DNA of 64,000 nt from positions 2,728,001 to 2,792,000 of the forward strand of contig NW_025408673.1 in NCBI RefSeq assembly GCF_020360975.1. Reading direction: 5' to 3'. The notes under the pieces were generated by a model. The model worked only from the letters and a program-made list of their open reading frames with translations, was not told where the DNA came from and did no database searches. The position numbers were made by a program, and so were the translations under genes. Shown here piece by piece: positions 22,473-33,379 of the stretch. Position 1 is the first letter of the stretch. Each line of letters starts with the position of its first letter. Source of the stretch: Hirsutella rhossiliensis. Lineage: Eukaryota; Ascomycota; Sordariomycetes; Hypocreales; Ophiocordycipitaceae.

Positions 22473-23040
22473 TATAAGGAACGGTGTTCCTACTATAAAT
22501 AAAGTAGCTATAATATACTCTCCTAATTATATAAGCTAATAAGTAGTATAATAATTATAGATAAAATCCTATATTATAGAGTAAGAATCGCTTATTATTT
22601 TATATATTATTATATATTAAACGGGTTGCCGGTTATTATATAATCGGGAACTAAAGAAATAGAGCTAGCTTAGAATACTAGCTAAGACCTCTTAAGAATA
22701 CCGGTATAACTAACCTCCTTTAAACACGAATATTAGTAGAACTAAGACACTTCCTAATATACTCGAGGTATTACTAAATTCCTTAGTCTTAGGGCAATAT
22801 AGCAGCCTAAATCTAGTCCTAAAAGGTTCTTTTATATAGCTATAATTATCTATATAAGATAGTATGTCCGCTAGTAGATAGATCGAGGATTATTAACTTT
22901 AATACCTCTTCTATATACTAATATATTACTAATAAATTCTATTAAAAATCCTACCTTATACTCCTTCTTCCCCTTTATTGCGTAGTCTTATATTACTCCT
23001 TAATATCCTAAAATCTCGCTTTTACTTATATACCTTTAGA
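22473..23040 (+). repeat. copia-1 3' LTR (568 bp)
   Basis: Same length as the 5' LTR, with mainly transition differences. A 64-codon open frame at 22978-23172 starts inside this LTR and runs into flanking DNA; it is not considered a gene. Confidence 0.93.
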
Positions 23041-23045
23041 GTTAT

Positions 23046-25088
23046 ATATATCGACGATATACCTTTCTTAGTAGGCCTTATTCTTAGTAAATCCGTTTAT
23101 ATTTTTAACGCCCTTATATATTATTTAAGCGTCTTTAAAGGTAATATCCCACTATTTAATAAGGCCCGTTAGTATTAAGTACTAACGATCTCTATAAATA
23201 TATTAAGTAGGTTACTTTTACTTATAAACGTTTTATTAGTCTTAGTCTATAAACCTTTTCCTATCTTTAGCGTAAAAGCGCCCTTTACTACCTTTTACTT
23301 TAACTTTACTATAATAAGTAAGTTAAATAAAGCTCTTACTCTTAAATAATAATACGCTAAAGAAAATAATAGTATTCTTAAGGAGGTCTATAGCTAGGCT
23401 TAGGATACTATTTAGGTTCGCCGCTATATCTTAGGAAAGGGTATAGTAAGCGAAAAAGAAAGAGAAGTTAAGATTAAATAGTAAGGGTAAGTAGTTTTAA
23501 GTTATAACGTTAAGATACTAAGAGGGTTATATATATATATATAAGAGTTATATTAATAAAGGGGATTATTATAAGTAAGGAAGCGTATAAAGTATATATA
23601 TATATATATAGAAGGAAAAAAAAGGAAGAAAGAAGGAGGGTATAGTAAAAGAAATAAATAGTTATTAAAGCGTATAGTTATTAATTACTTTAACTAGCCT
23701 TTATAGTAGTAAGGTCTTAAGCGTATTTAAGAGTTACGCTTAAATAGCTTCTTTTACTAGTTATTAATTAAGGAGCTATTTAATCTCTACCTTTTTCTTC
23801 CTTTCTTTACTTTTTTTATTCCTCTTCTTTCTTTTCTCTTCTCTATCTTCTTTATTTTTCTAGACCGCTACCTCTTATCTTCTTCTTTTACGACTACCTC
23901 TTCTTCTTTATTATATCTTATAAGACCGCTAAACCTAAAACTAAAGAGCTATTAGATATTATTAACCTCTTTTTAACTACTCTTTTATAACCTTTCCTTA
24001 TTACTACTACTCTTCTTACTTAGAATTATTATACTAAGGTCTTTCCTCTTTATATAAAATACTTTTAAGTAATAACTATCTAATTTATTTAATCTCGCTT
24101 AGCTCGTTTTAACTATCTTCTTTTATAGATCTATAGTTACTTTAAGACCTAGGTCTATAATAGAAATAATATTAGTTAATAAGGGTTTTTAATTTATATA
24201 GAAATTGCCTTTTAGTTATAGGTTTTATTAAAAGCTCTTAATATTATTAGGATTAAAGTATATAGTCGCTCTCTTTTCTCTTACTTTTTTAAGAGCACGC
24301 TAAGTTAGTATAATTAAATCGTCTTTTATACCCTTTATTATAGATATTAGCTAGTAACCTATATCCCTATAAAGATTACTTATTTACGCGGATACTTCTT
24401 TTCTTAGCTTAGTTTAAAGTAATAAGAATACTTTTAAGTAGTCTTAATTACTTTATATAGAACTTATAACCCTTGCCTTTATTAAGGGTATATTTAAACT
24501 TATTAAACGACTAAACTTCCGCTTATAAGTACGTTATATTTCCTTTTTATAAGTATATCTTTCTTTTAAGTACTATTAGCGGCTCTTATACTAACTATAT
24601 CTAGGATTTAACTAAGGCGCTTATTTATAAATAGTAGTACTTCTCTAGATATTATAGAGCTACTTATAACCTTAATAGATTTACTAACTATATATATAGT
24701 TATAATTTCTATACTAACCTTAAGACTAATAAGTTTTATAATAAGTATATTAGTAATAAGACCGTCCCTTATCTTCTTTATAATATCCTTAATCCCTTTA
24801 GTCCTACTAAGGATTTAAAGGAAAAGGAGGAAATTAACCTTATACTTATTTTACCTAAAAAGAGATTATATAGGTTTAATAAGCTCTTTCTTAAGTAATA
24901 ATTAAATAGTCTTTAAGTTCGCTTTATAATAGTAAATAATAGGTTTACTAAGAGTAAGTAGCCTTATTTAGTCGCTATCTTTAATAGTAAAAGTTTTTCT
25001 CTTAAGGTTATATATATTTAGTTTAATAAGTCGAAAATATATTAAAATTTATCTTATAAGCGTGTTTATTTTCGCTATAGTAGGTCTC
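23046..25088 (+). pseudogene. Unidentified RIPed remnant right of copia-1
   Basis: Contains (TA)n runs at 23530-23545 and 23590-23612 and a long pyrimidine tract at 23780-23920. The plus strand at 23290-23520 reads a charged stretch ('AKENNSILKEVYS', 'KGIVSEKEREVKIK') that faintly recalls the C-terminus of pogo/Fot1-type transposases. A second frame at about 24600-25085 reads 'KTVPYLLYNILNPFSPTKDL' and 'VNNRFTKSKQPYLVAIFNS'. I recognise neither with confidence. The reading stops at the dispersed hairpin motif at 25089. Confidence 0.25.
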
Positions 25089-25119
25089 CCCCTTTATAAT
25101 AAAGAATAAACGTCCTTAT
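25089..25119. repeat. Dispersed hairpin motif, copy 3 (RIPed)
   Basis: CCCTTTATAATAAAGAATAAACG then TCCTTATTT corresponds to 4725-4755 and 6167-6198 with C-to-T and G-to-A changes. The hairpin arms no longer pair. Confidence 0.4.
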
Positions 25120-25739
25120 TTATAAAGTAAAAAATCCTATTTTTAAAGGAGGTAGGTAGTAAGAATATTTATTTTCTTATTTTATTATTTAATTATATCT
25201 TTATTTATTATCTTTAAGGTAGTAAAGGGTAGGTTATTATTAAGGAAGGGTAGGAAATATTATCTTTATTTACTTAGGGAGCTTTAAGTAGAAAATTTAA
25301 AAAGATAAGGCAGTAGGTAAAGCGCTTATAAATATCTTAGCTATTATAGTTATCCTTTAATTAAATAGTTAAACGGTGCCCTAGTTTACTAGTTAGGTTC
25401 TAGCGTGCTTCTTATAATAGTTATAGATTTTTATCTTTACTACCTTTTCCTCCCTAGCTCTTTTTTACCTCCTCCTTTTCTTATTAAATTAGCGTTTTTA
25501 AGGCTCTTATATAAAGATCCTTTTTTATTTTACTAAGTTATAGTAGCTAAACCTTAATTATATACCTTAGGCCTTTCTTAGGTATCTTTAATTACTTTTC
25601 TTTCTCTTCTTAGCTTTAATCCTTTTAAGGTTTATTAAGGAGTTATTATAACTATAGTACTATTTAATTTAAGGCTTTTCTACTTAGTAAGAGTAGTAAA
25701 TTATTTACTTTATTTATTATTTCTCCCTTCCTCCTCTTA

Positions 25740-28700
25740 TTAAGAGTAATCTTATCTTAAAGTAACTAGTTATCCTTGGTAAAGTACTACTAACCTTCTT
25801 TATCCTTTTTAAACTTCTTTAAATACTCTTTTAAGATTATCTTATTAAGTACGATTCTATTTAAAGTCTTAATCTTATACGCCCTAAACTACTCTAAGCG
25901 CGATACTACTTAAAAGGGACTATTCTACCTTATTTAATACTTAGCTTACCTCCCTAGATTATTTAATTATCTTATATTAAATAGTAAGATAAGGTCTTTA
26001 AGCTATAGGCTTTCTTTTTTTATTATATACTTATTAGCTTTATCTATCCTTTTTATTAATCGATTTTAATATCTTATTACTTTTCTCTTAGCTTCTTTTA
26101 TATCTTTTTCTTTCCTTTTTAAAACTTATACTTATACTTTAAATAATTCTTCTTTTATCTTTACTTTATCTTAGTCGATTAATCGCTAAGTTAGGTATTT
26201 TACCTTAAGAGGTAGTACTAGTTCTTATCTATATAATAAGTAGAAAGCTAATATTCTATAAGACTCTTTAACTATTATTTAGTTTATAAGGATTACTTAG
26301 TTAAGGTATTTAATTTACTTACCCTTTTTCTTTACTATTTTTATAAGTACTATAATTAACCTTTAGTACTTTTATTTTATTACCGCGTTTACCTTTAGAT
26401 TATATACTAAAGTTTAAATAACTTTAACGCCTATATCCTTTAAGATATACTTAAAGTCTTTCTTTATTTTAGGCCCTCTATTAATTATAATATATAGTAT
26501 TACGCTATACTTATAAATAATAAAGAGTATAAATTTAGTTATAGCTCTTATAATAATTTCTTTAACTAAGGTTACTTTTACTTATTTAGTAAGGTCGTCT
26601 TATACTTTTATAAGGTATAAATACCTATAATTAAATAATATATACTAGCTATTAAAGTAAATTTTACTTATAAGATAGCTAGGTATAGTTATAGTTATAA
26701 CTTCTTAGGGTCTCTTAGTTATAAAGTATTAGTATTCTTTATAGGAAGAGATTATACTATAAATATCGTTTTAAAGGCTAGCTTATTAATACTTATTCTT
26801 TATAAATATATATATAACTTATTATTCTTTATATTTTATTTATATATAGTACTTTATAATAATCTTTTTTTATTCTTTTAAGTCGTCTATAACTAGTATA
26901 GGTCCCCTTTCTTCCTTTTTAAGGAGTTATTAAAGCTTTTAATTTTTAATATAGAAATTTAAACTCTTTAAGTATAACTTCCTATAGTCTTATTTAAAAA
27001 GGCCCTTTAGCCGTTTTAACGTTTAAAGGAAGTCTATAATTATCCTTAATTTCTTTAAGTAGTCCCCTTTTAGCTTAGTTCTTTATACTACGTTTAAGTA
27101 AAAGTTTATAAACTCTTTAATATCTCTTTCTATTTCCCTATTTTAATTAGTTAAAAGGTCCTTTAGGCTTTCTTAAGAGTCTATTAGCTATATTATTCTT
27201 CTTACCTTTAATATATTATATAGTAAAGTTAAAAAGGAAAATATAGCTTATTTAGTAAGTTACTATAGCTTTAAGGACGTCTTTAAGGGCACCTTTTAGT
27301 TAATCGACTAAGACCTATACGTTAGTTTCTAAGATAAAATATACGCTATATAGGTATATTCTTAGTCTCTTAATCGTACTTAATATAGCCCTATACTCCC
27401 TTTTTATTATATTATATTTAGTTTCTATTAATAACTATATTTTACTTTTAAACCTTATAAGGCGCCTCTTTTTATTAACGATTTATATTAAGACTACTCC
27501 TTAGCTAAGTAGACTAGTATTATATATTAGAATAATATCTCTTTTTCTTAGGCTAATATTAAGGGATACTAAAAAGACTAAATTAATAATAGCTTCTTTA
27601 AGGGCAGCTATCGCTTTTACTTATTTATCTCCTTACTCTTAGTAAACCTTTTTCTTTTATAGGTTTATAAAGGGTTTTACTAAGATAGCGAACTATTTAA
27701 TTTAGATTTAATAGTATCTTATAGTACTAAGGAAAGCTTTAATATATATTATATTAAGGTATCTTATCTATTCCTTAATCTTAATAACTTTAGCTTTTAT
27801 AAGGCACCTTTTATATATTTTATAGATATAACTAATAACTTTAGTTACTTACTAATAGAATTTCGATTTAGCTCCTATAATTATATAACTAAAGAGTTTA
27901 ACGTTAACTAAGACTTTATTAAGGTTAATAAGGTATTTAAAGATAAATCTCCTTACTCTTAGCGCTACCTCTTTATTATTATATATTATATTAGGCCCCT
28001 TAATACCTATATTATTAAGGAAATTCCTATAAATATTTAGAATAAGGTCTTATAGAATTCTTTATATTATCCTTATAAATTAGCCGACTAAGTTTATAGC
28101 CCCTTAAGGGAGTATATATATATATATAAGAGGCTAATAAGTATTATAAATATCGTTAAGTTATAGCTTTTAATATTAACAGGGATCTAATTATAGCCTA
28201 AAGAAAGGTCTAGGAAGGAAAGAAGCTTATATATCGAAAAGTAATCTCTAAACTTATTTATATTTAGCGGTAGGTTTATATCTCTTATTATAATAGTATT
28301 TATATATATAGCGGAATTAATTAAGTATAGTCCTTTATCTTTCTTTATTATAAGGAAAAGGGGGTTTTTATAAGGCCTATACCTTTCTTTAAGGACTTTT
28401 ATTTTTAGTTTAATTTTAAGGATATTAAGAACTTTCTACTTTATTACTTTTAGGTTTAAAATTAAAGCTACTTACTATACCTTATATTCTATTATCTTAA
28501 TAACCTATAAGGGGGCTATAGCTAAGTTAACTCTACCTTTTTTTATAAAGTCCTAGGATAATACTACTTTCTTATTAAATAAAATACTATCGAAGATCCG
28601 GATTTTTACTTTTATAAGAAAGCCCCTAAATTATTCGTAAATTACTTTAAGTCTCTCTTATATTAGCCGCTTTCCTTTCTATATACTTAAGAATTTTCTT

Positions 28701-29800
28701 ATTAAGTATTTTAAGTAAGGTCTAGGCTATATCTTATCTTTAATAGTGTTTTATTTAGTCTTCTTTTAGTTAGGGTCCCCTTTTAGCGTTAAGCCGTTTA
28801 ATAGAATATCGTTAATAAGGTTAATCTTATTTACTTTTCTTTTAAAAAGAGTATTAACTATTAGATTATATAATCTAATAGGTCGTTTCTTCCCTATCTT
28901 AACTTTAACCTTCTAGATCTTTTTAAACTTCTTTCTAGCTCTAGAAATAATTTTCTTAAATTCTCTTATAGCTTCTATAACTATAACTTTAATAATCTCT
29001 TTTACTATTTTAGATTTAATAGCTAGAATCGCCTTATCTCCTTCGTTTATAATTAATTACTATTATACTAGTACTATTAAGGACTTATTTACGCTAGTAT
29101 AAGCTAGGTTAAGGACCTAGTTAGCGCCCTTTTTTTAACTAAGGATCTTACCTCTTAGTAAGAGAATCTCGGCCGTTAAGTATTTTAAAGGGGGTTTCTT
29201 TATAATTATTAAGTAGCTCCTAAGTTATCTTCTTTAACTTTTATTATTAAAGCCTAAAAAGAATTTCTTAGGAGCTAGGTAGCTATTTCCTATATAGTCT
29301 CCTTAAGCTTTAGTCTTTTATATACGTTTTTATTAATTATTAAGGTTATAGTTAAAAAGGATTTTATTATATCGACCTTATCTAGGAGCTCCTATTTAAT
29401 AGCTCTTACTACTAGCGTAACTACTTAGATAGTACTAATTTAATATTTAACCTATATATCGCTATTCTTTAAGGAATAATTAGATAATATATACGCGGCT
29501 TTAATAAATAGTATACCTAAGATAAAAGGGACTAAGACTTTATTTAATATAATATAAAGATAGATTAGTATCTAAGCTATACTTAGATAAAGATTAGTCT
29601 CTACCTTCTTAACTATATTTATAGGGGACCTAGTATATACTATTATTAATGCTCTTATTAGTAGGATTTTAAGCTTATATATATTTATATATCTTTTAAT
29701 AATAAGGTTTCCTTTAGACTTAGTATCGATTAAGGCGCTTAGAACTTTAGCTTTCTAGCTACTAACCTATACTTAAATATAAAGTAGGTCTTTCTTTACT
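25740..29800 (-). pseudogene. gypsy-3 pol remnant
   Basis: Read from right to left. Protease 'ALIDTKSKGNLI' at 29700-29740 (Gly of D-T/S-G changed). RT at about 27870-28600 with 'FLDLSLGYNQIPIN' and the catalytic box now 'NFLNNIGIKGP' (28000-28027). RNase H: 'ILIYNTSLLSQGVVLI' (about 27480-27530), then 'FILETNVQVLVDQLKGALKD' region and 'YIKGKKNNIANGLSRKPKG' (27160-27340). Integrase: 'IINRGPKIKKDF' at 26460-26495 (second catalytic Asp now Asn) and 'YNLKVNAVIKQKYQ' (Glu changed to Lys). After the integrase, 'LKDLILLFNIRQLNNLGRQ' matches the C-terminal SH3-like part of this class. The domain set is typical of a non-chromodomain fungal gypsy lineage. Confidence 0.82.
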
Positions 29801-32640
29801 TAAGCGAGCGGAAGGGTATAAGGACTATATTTATATATATTATAAGAATCGCTATAAGGTCCTTTAAAGTTATTTCTTAGTATTTTATAAAGAGTACTAC
29901 TTCCTATATAATAAATCTATCTTTCCTTAGTCTTATTACCTTTAGAGTTTATTAATTAAATAGTCTTTAAGCTAGTTATATTACGCTAATTATATTAGTT
30001 ATAATCCTAACTTTCTTTAATATTTATTAAACTTTAAGGCACTTATAATTTAATTCTTTATAAGTAAGGTAAGTAAGCTTAATTAGTTCGACTTAGTATT
30101 CTTTATTTTATTCTTTAACTTATACTAAAGCTATTATAAGTTTTCCTTATAAATATTTAAGGAGGAGTAAATTACTCTTTATATTATCTTTAGCTACTTT
30201 TATAACTATTATTATAGCTTTATAAGGTCTTATATTACTCTTTACTTTCTCTAAGGTCTAGAATTTAGTATTTTCTATACCTTAGGCTATATCTATATAT
30301 CTTATACTAAGTCTCTTACTTAGTTAAGGAATAAAGTTAATTAAGTAATTTAAGGGATTAGGATTCTTTTATATATAATTTCTTTAATAATTTTATTTAT
30401 AAGTTTATCGAACTTCTTATTTAGATCTATTCTATATCTATAGTATATAGGAATAATCTTTAGACTAGTTTTTATAATTCTTATTATCTTAATTTCCTTT
30501 ATATCCTCTTTAACTCTTTATCTTTTTCCCTTATAAGTATTAATCCCTATTATAGTTATATAGATTATCTAATTATATATATTACTTTATTATATATTAT
30601 CTATAATTATATTAACTAATATCCTTTTTACTTCTTTTCTTCTATCGCTTACCTTTAGATTTCTTAGCTTTTACTTATATAGGCTTTTATATCTTTTAAA
30701 CTAGTCTAAGAAGCTAGATTCTCTTTAACTAATAGCTTAATTTAAGTAAGATAGTATAACTATAGCTTTAACTTATTTTATAAGTAGTAATATAAAGGAG
30801 TCTAGCTATATATCTACTTAGTATATAATAAGCCTTTAAATATATATACTTATTTAAGAGAACCTATTAATAAGTACTAAGGGAATTACGCTTTTATTAT
30901 CTTTTCTTCTAAGGTAAAGAGTCTTATTTACTACTTTATATATTATAAATCCGATCCTTTAGTCCTAAGAGTATACCTTATACTTATTAAGGTAGTATCC
31001 TTCTTTACTATAATAGAAATATCTTTTAGGCTAGTTAAAAGTATTAACCTAAAACTATATATATTAATTAGATAGGTAGTAAAATCTAATAGTATTTACG
31101 CTACCTTTTTATCTATAACTTAAAGAGTAGGTTTTACTATTAATACGTTTTTATTCCTTATTAAGCTAGTTAAATATCTACTCTTACTAATAAGTATAGT
31201 TAATCTTTATATCTTTAAAGGCTTTTATTAGGCTAAGATCTCCTTTATAGGCTATCTAGGTTTCTTATTTATTTTCCTTAACTCTTTAGGAAGTTTTTCT
31301 TTACCTTTATTAAATTTAGCTTCCTTTATTACTTTATTAATTTCCTTAAAGAGCTAGTCTTTCTTTAGGGTTTTAAACTTTTAATTATAAACTTTAGATA
31401 CTATATCTTATCGCTTAATATCTTAGTAAGGTACTAAATAGTTATTAATTATATAGATAAGGCTTTTATATAAGAGTTTTAAGATAACTTTAAATATCTT
31501 CCTATTTCTCTTTATAACGTTAATAATAAGTTCCTTTAGTATTATATAGTAGATAAAGTATAACTAAACTATAGATTCTTCTTAGCTATTAAGTTATACC
31601 TTACGTTATAAGTATAAGTAAAGACTAAGCTATTTTATAACTTCTATAATAGTCTTAGGCTTTTTAGTATTATAATAGTTTAAGTAGTTATTAGTAGTTT
31701 CTAGTTCTTTAATATTATATACTTAATAGTATTAAAGGAGTTTCTTCTTTACTTTTTCTTAAGTAAGTCTATCTATAAGAATTTTAATAGTAAGGGCTTA
31801 TATAAAGGAGATATAGACTTTAAGCTAGTTTATTTTATCCTTATTATAGATATCGTTAACGTATATCTCTTATTTAAACTTCTTAAGGAATTTAGTTATA
31901 TTTTTACTATTAAATATATTAATAGGTAGGAGTTATAGTTAGTAGAGTCTTCTTATAACTTTATCTTAGCTTTTAGCGAGTATATCTTTAAGTCTATTAG
32001 TAATCTTATTAATATCTACCTTAATTATTTTAGTATTATTAATAGTAAGATTAGATAATCCCTTTTAATAGCTAGCGTTTCTAGATATAATATACCTATA
32101 GATTATAAGGTTACGAAATTTAAAGTTAGAGCTTTTAAAGTTAAAGGATATCTTATTATAACTATCTTATTACTTACTTTCTTATCTATTAAAGGGAGGT
32201 AAGCGTTTTCTATAAGCTACTATATAAAGGAGAGCTAAGGTTAAGGTTATTAAGGTATCCTTTATTAATACCTATATTAGTATTATTAGTATATATATAA
32301 GTAAAAGGTCTTAGTAAGGTTTTAAAATAGTTTAGATTACGCTATTATTATTATTTATATCTTTTAAATTATTATATAAGGATTATAGTTTCTTAACTAA
32401 GTCGCTAGTATTAAGGGTTATAAGGCTAATAATAAGAGCTTAAGGATTTTTAGTATTAGCTTATTACTTTTCCTTTACTATTAGCGAAGGTATTATCTAA
32501 TTATTTATTTCTTAGTAAGCCTATTACCTTATTAGGTCCTTAACTCTAGCTATTAAGGTAGTTATTACTTTAATTATTAAATCCTTAGATTTTATTTTTT
32601 CTAAATAGTACTATTATCTTCTAAGTATTCTTAGCTTTAT
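25740..32640 (-). mobile_element. gypsy-3: Ty3/gypsy gag-pol, LTRs not identified
   Basis: A minus-strand coding remnant of almost 7 kb reads gag (about 30300-32600), protease, RT, RNase H, integrase in Ty3/gypsy order. The reading frame is open apart from Gln/Trp-type stops. It is among the most AT-rich parts of the window. I searched by eye for a terminal repeat between 23200-25740 and 32600-33330 and found none. The 5' side is occupied by MITE copy 3 and then the LINE-1 flank. No chromodomain was seen at its C-terminus (25740-26000), unlike gypsy-1 and gypsy-2. The interval 25120-25740 holds no recognisable gene and may be its 3' UTR. Confidence 0.75.
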
Positions 32641-32700
32641 AAAGCTACTTATTACTATATAAATAAAACAGAATAGTAAGTTTACGCCCTAGAAACTAGT

Positions 32701-33113
32701 TTTAATAGTAACTATAATATATACCTAAATATATACCTATACTAATAGTAATAATAGTAGCTAGATACTAAAGGATAAGGGGGTTTAAAGGGAATAAAGG
32801 AAAAGAGAAAGTACTAAGTAAGGTAAGGTAAAAGTAAAGAGGGCTAAAAAGGTATATTAGTAAAAGAGGATATAAAAGAAGATAATAATATAAGATACTA
32901 TCTACTAGCTAAGGAGGAAAAAAGATATCTTTATAGACCGAATTTTCCCTCTTTCTTTCTTAGATAAATAAGGGCTAAGGGATTATCTAATTAAGAAGAG
33001 GGCTAGCTAAAGACTTTATTAAGGATCCTACTAAGGACCCTATTAAGGACCCTACTAAAGACTTTACTACGCGGGCTATATATATTCCTTAGGGTATAGA
33101 TGCCCCTATTAAA
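32701..33113. mobile_element. MITE-like repeat, copy 3 (413 bp), heavily RIPed
   Basis: TTTAATAG at 32701 and CTATTAAA ending at 33113 correspond to TTTAACGG/CCGTTAAA after RIP. The 5' flank TTTACGCCCTAGAAACTAGT (32681-32700) is the end of direct repeat A. The 3' flank ATACCTAGAT resembles the start of A. Nearly every CA/TG of copy 1 is TA here. Confidence 0.65.
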
Positions 33114-33308
33114 ATACCTAGATATCCTAGACTATAAAGGGAGTTTTTATATAGGTAGGCCCTATACTAAAACCGCGCTTAATTACGCTAGTAAGACTTA
33201 AACTATAAGCCTTTAAGTAGTACGCGCTAGGCTAGCTAAAAGAAGTATATATATAGTTACTAGGAAGTTCCTAAAAAGGTAACCCCTTTACCTAAGCTTA
33301 TAACTATT
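33114..33308. other. Short unassigned spacer
   Basis: Between MITE copy 3 and the LINE-1 left flank. No coding signal or repeat was recognised beyond the possible start of repeat A at 33114. Confidence 0.4.
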
Positions 33309-33351
33309 ATAAAAAAAGTAGTAGCCGCTTATTAAATTTAAGCGATAGGGG

Positions 33352-33365
33352 TTTTTTTTTTTTTT
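33352..33365 (-). other. Poly-A tail of LINE-1 (T14 on + strand)
   Basis: Uninterrupted run of 14 T directly inside the 9-bp target duplication, at the 3' end of the minus-strand element. Confidence 0.85.
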
Positions 33366-33379
33366 ACTTATATATAGCT

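Larger units (their letters stand above)
16989..23040 (+). mobile_element. copia-1: complete Ty1/copia retrotransposon (6052 bp)
   Basis: Identical-length 568-bp LTRs, exact 5-bp target duplication GTTAT (16984-16988 and 23041-23045), and gag, integrase, RT, RNase H in the Ty1/copia order. After the 5' LTR comes GGTTATAAGCCTAG, a probable primer-binding site also seen in copia-2. A purine run (AAGGGAGG, 22463-22470) precedes the 3' LTR. LTRs start TATAAGG (TG after RIP) and end TTTAGA, which is not the usual CA. Coding capacity is destroyed by RIP stops. A related LTR, inverted and less mutated, is at 2413-2794. Confidence 0.93.

Noticed and set aside
22978..23172. 64-codon open frame on the + strand
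   Set aside because: It begins inside the copia-1 3' LTR and crosses the target duplication into flanking sequence, so it cannot be an ancestral gene; no family match.
23046..25088. pogo/Fot1 transposase
   Set aside because: Only one short charged segment (23290-23520) recalls the C-terminus. No DDE core or helix-turn-helix was found, so it was left unidentified.
25740..33330. LTR pair for gypsy-3
   Set aside because: No repeat over about 20 bp was found between the two sides by eye; they may be lost, replaced by MITE copy 3, or too RIPed to see.
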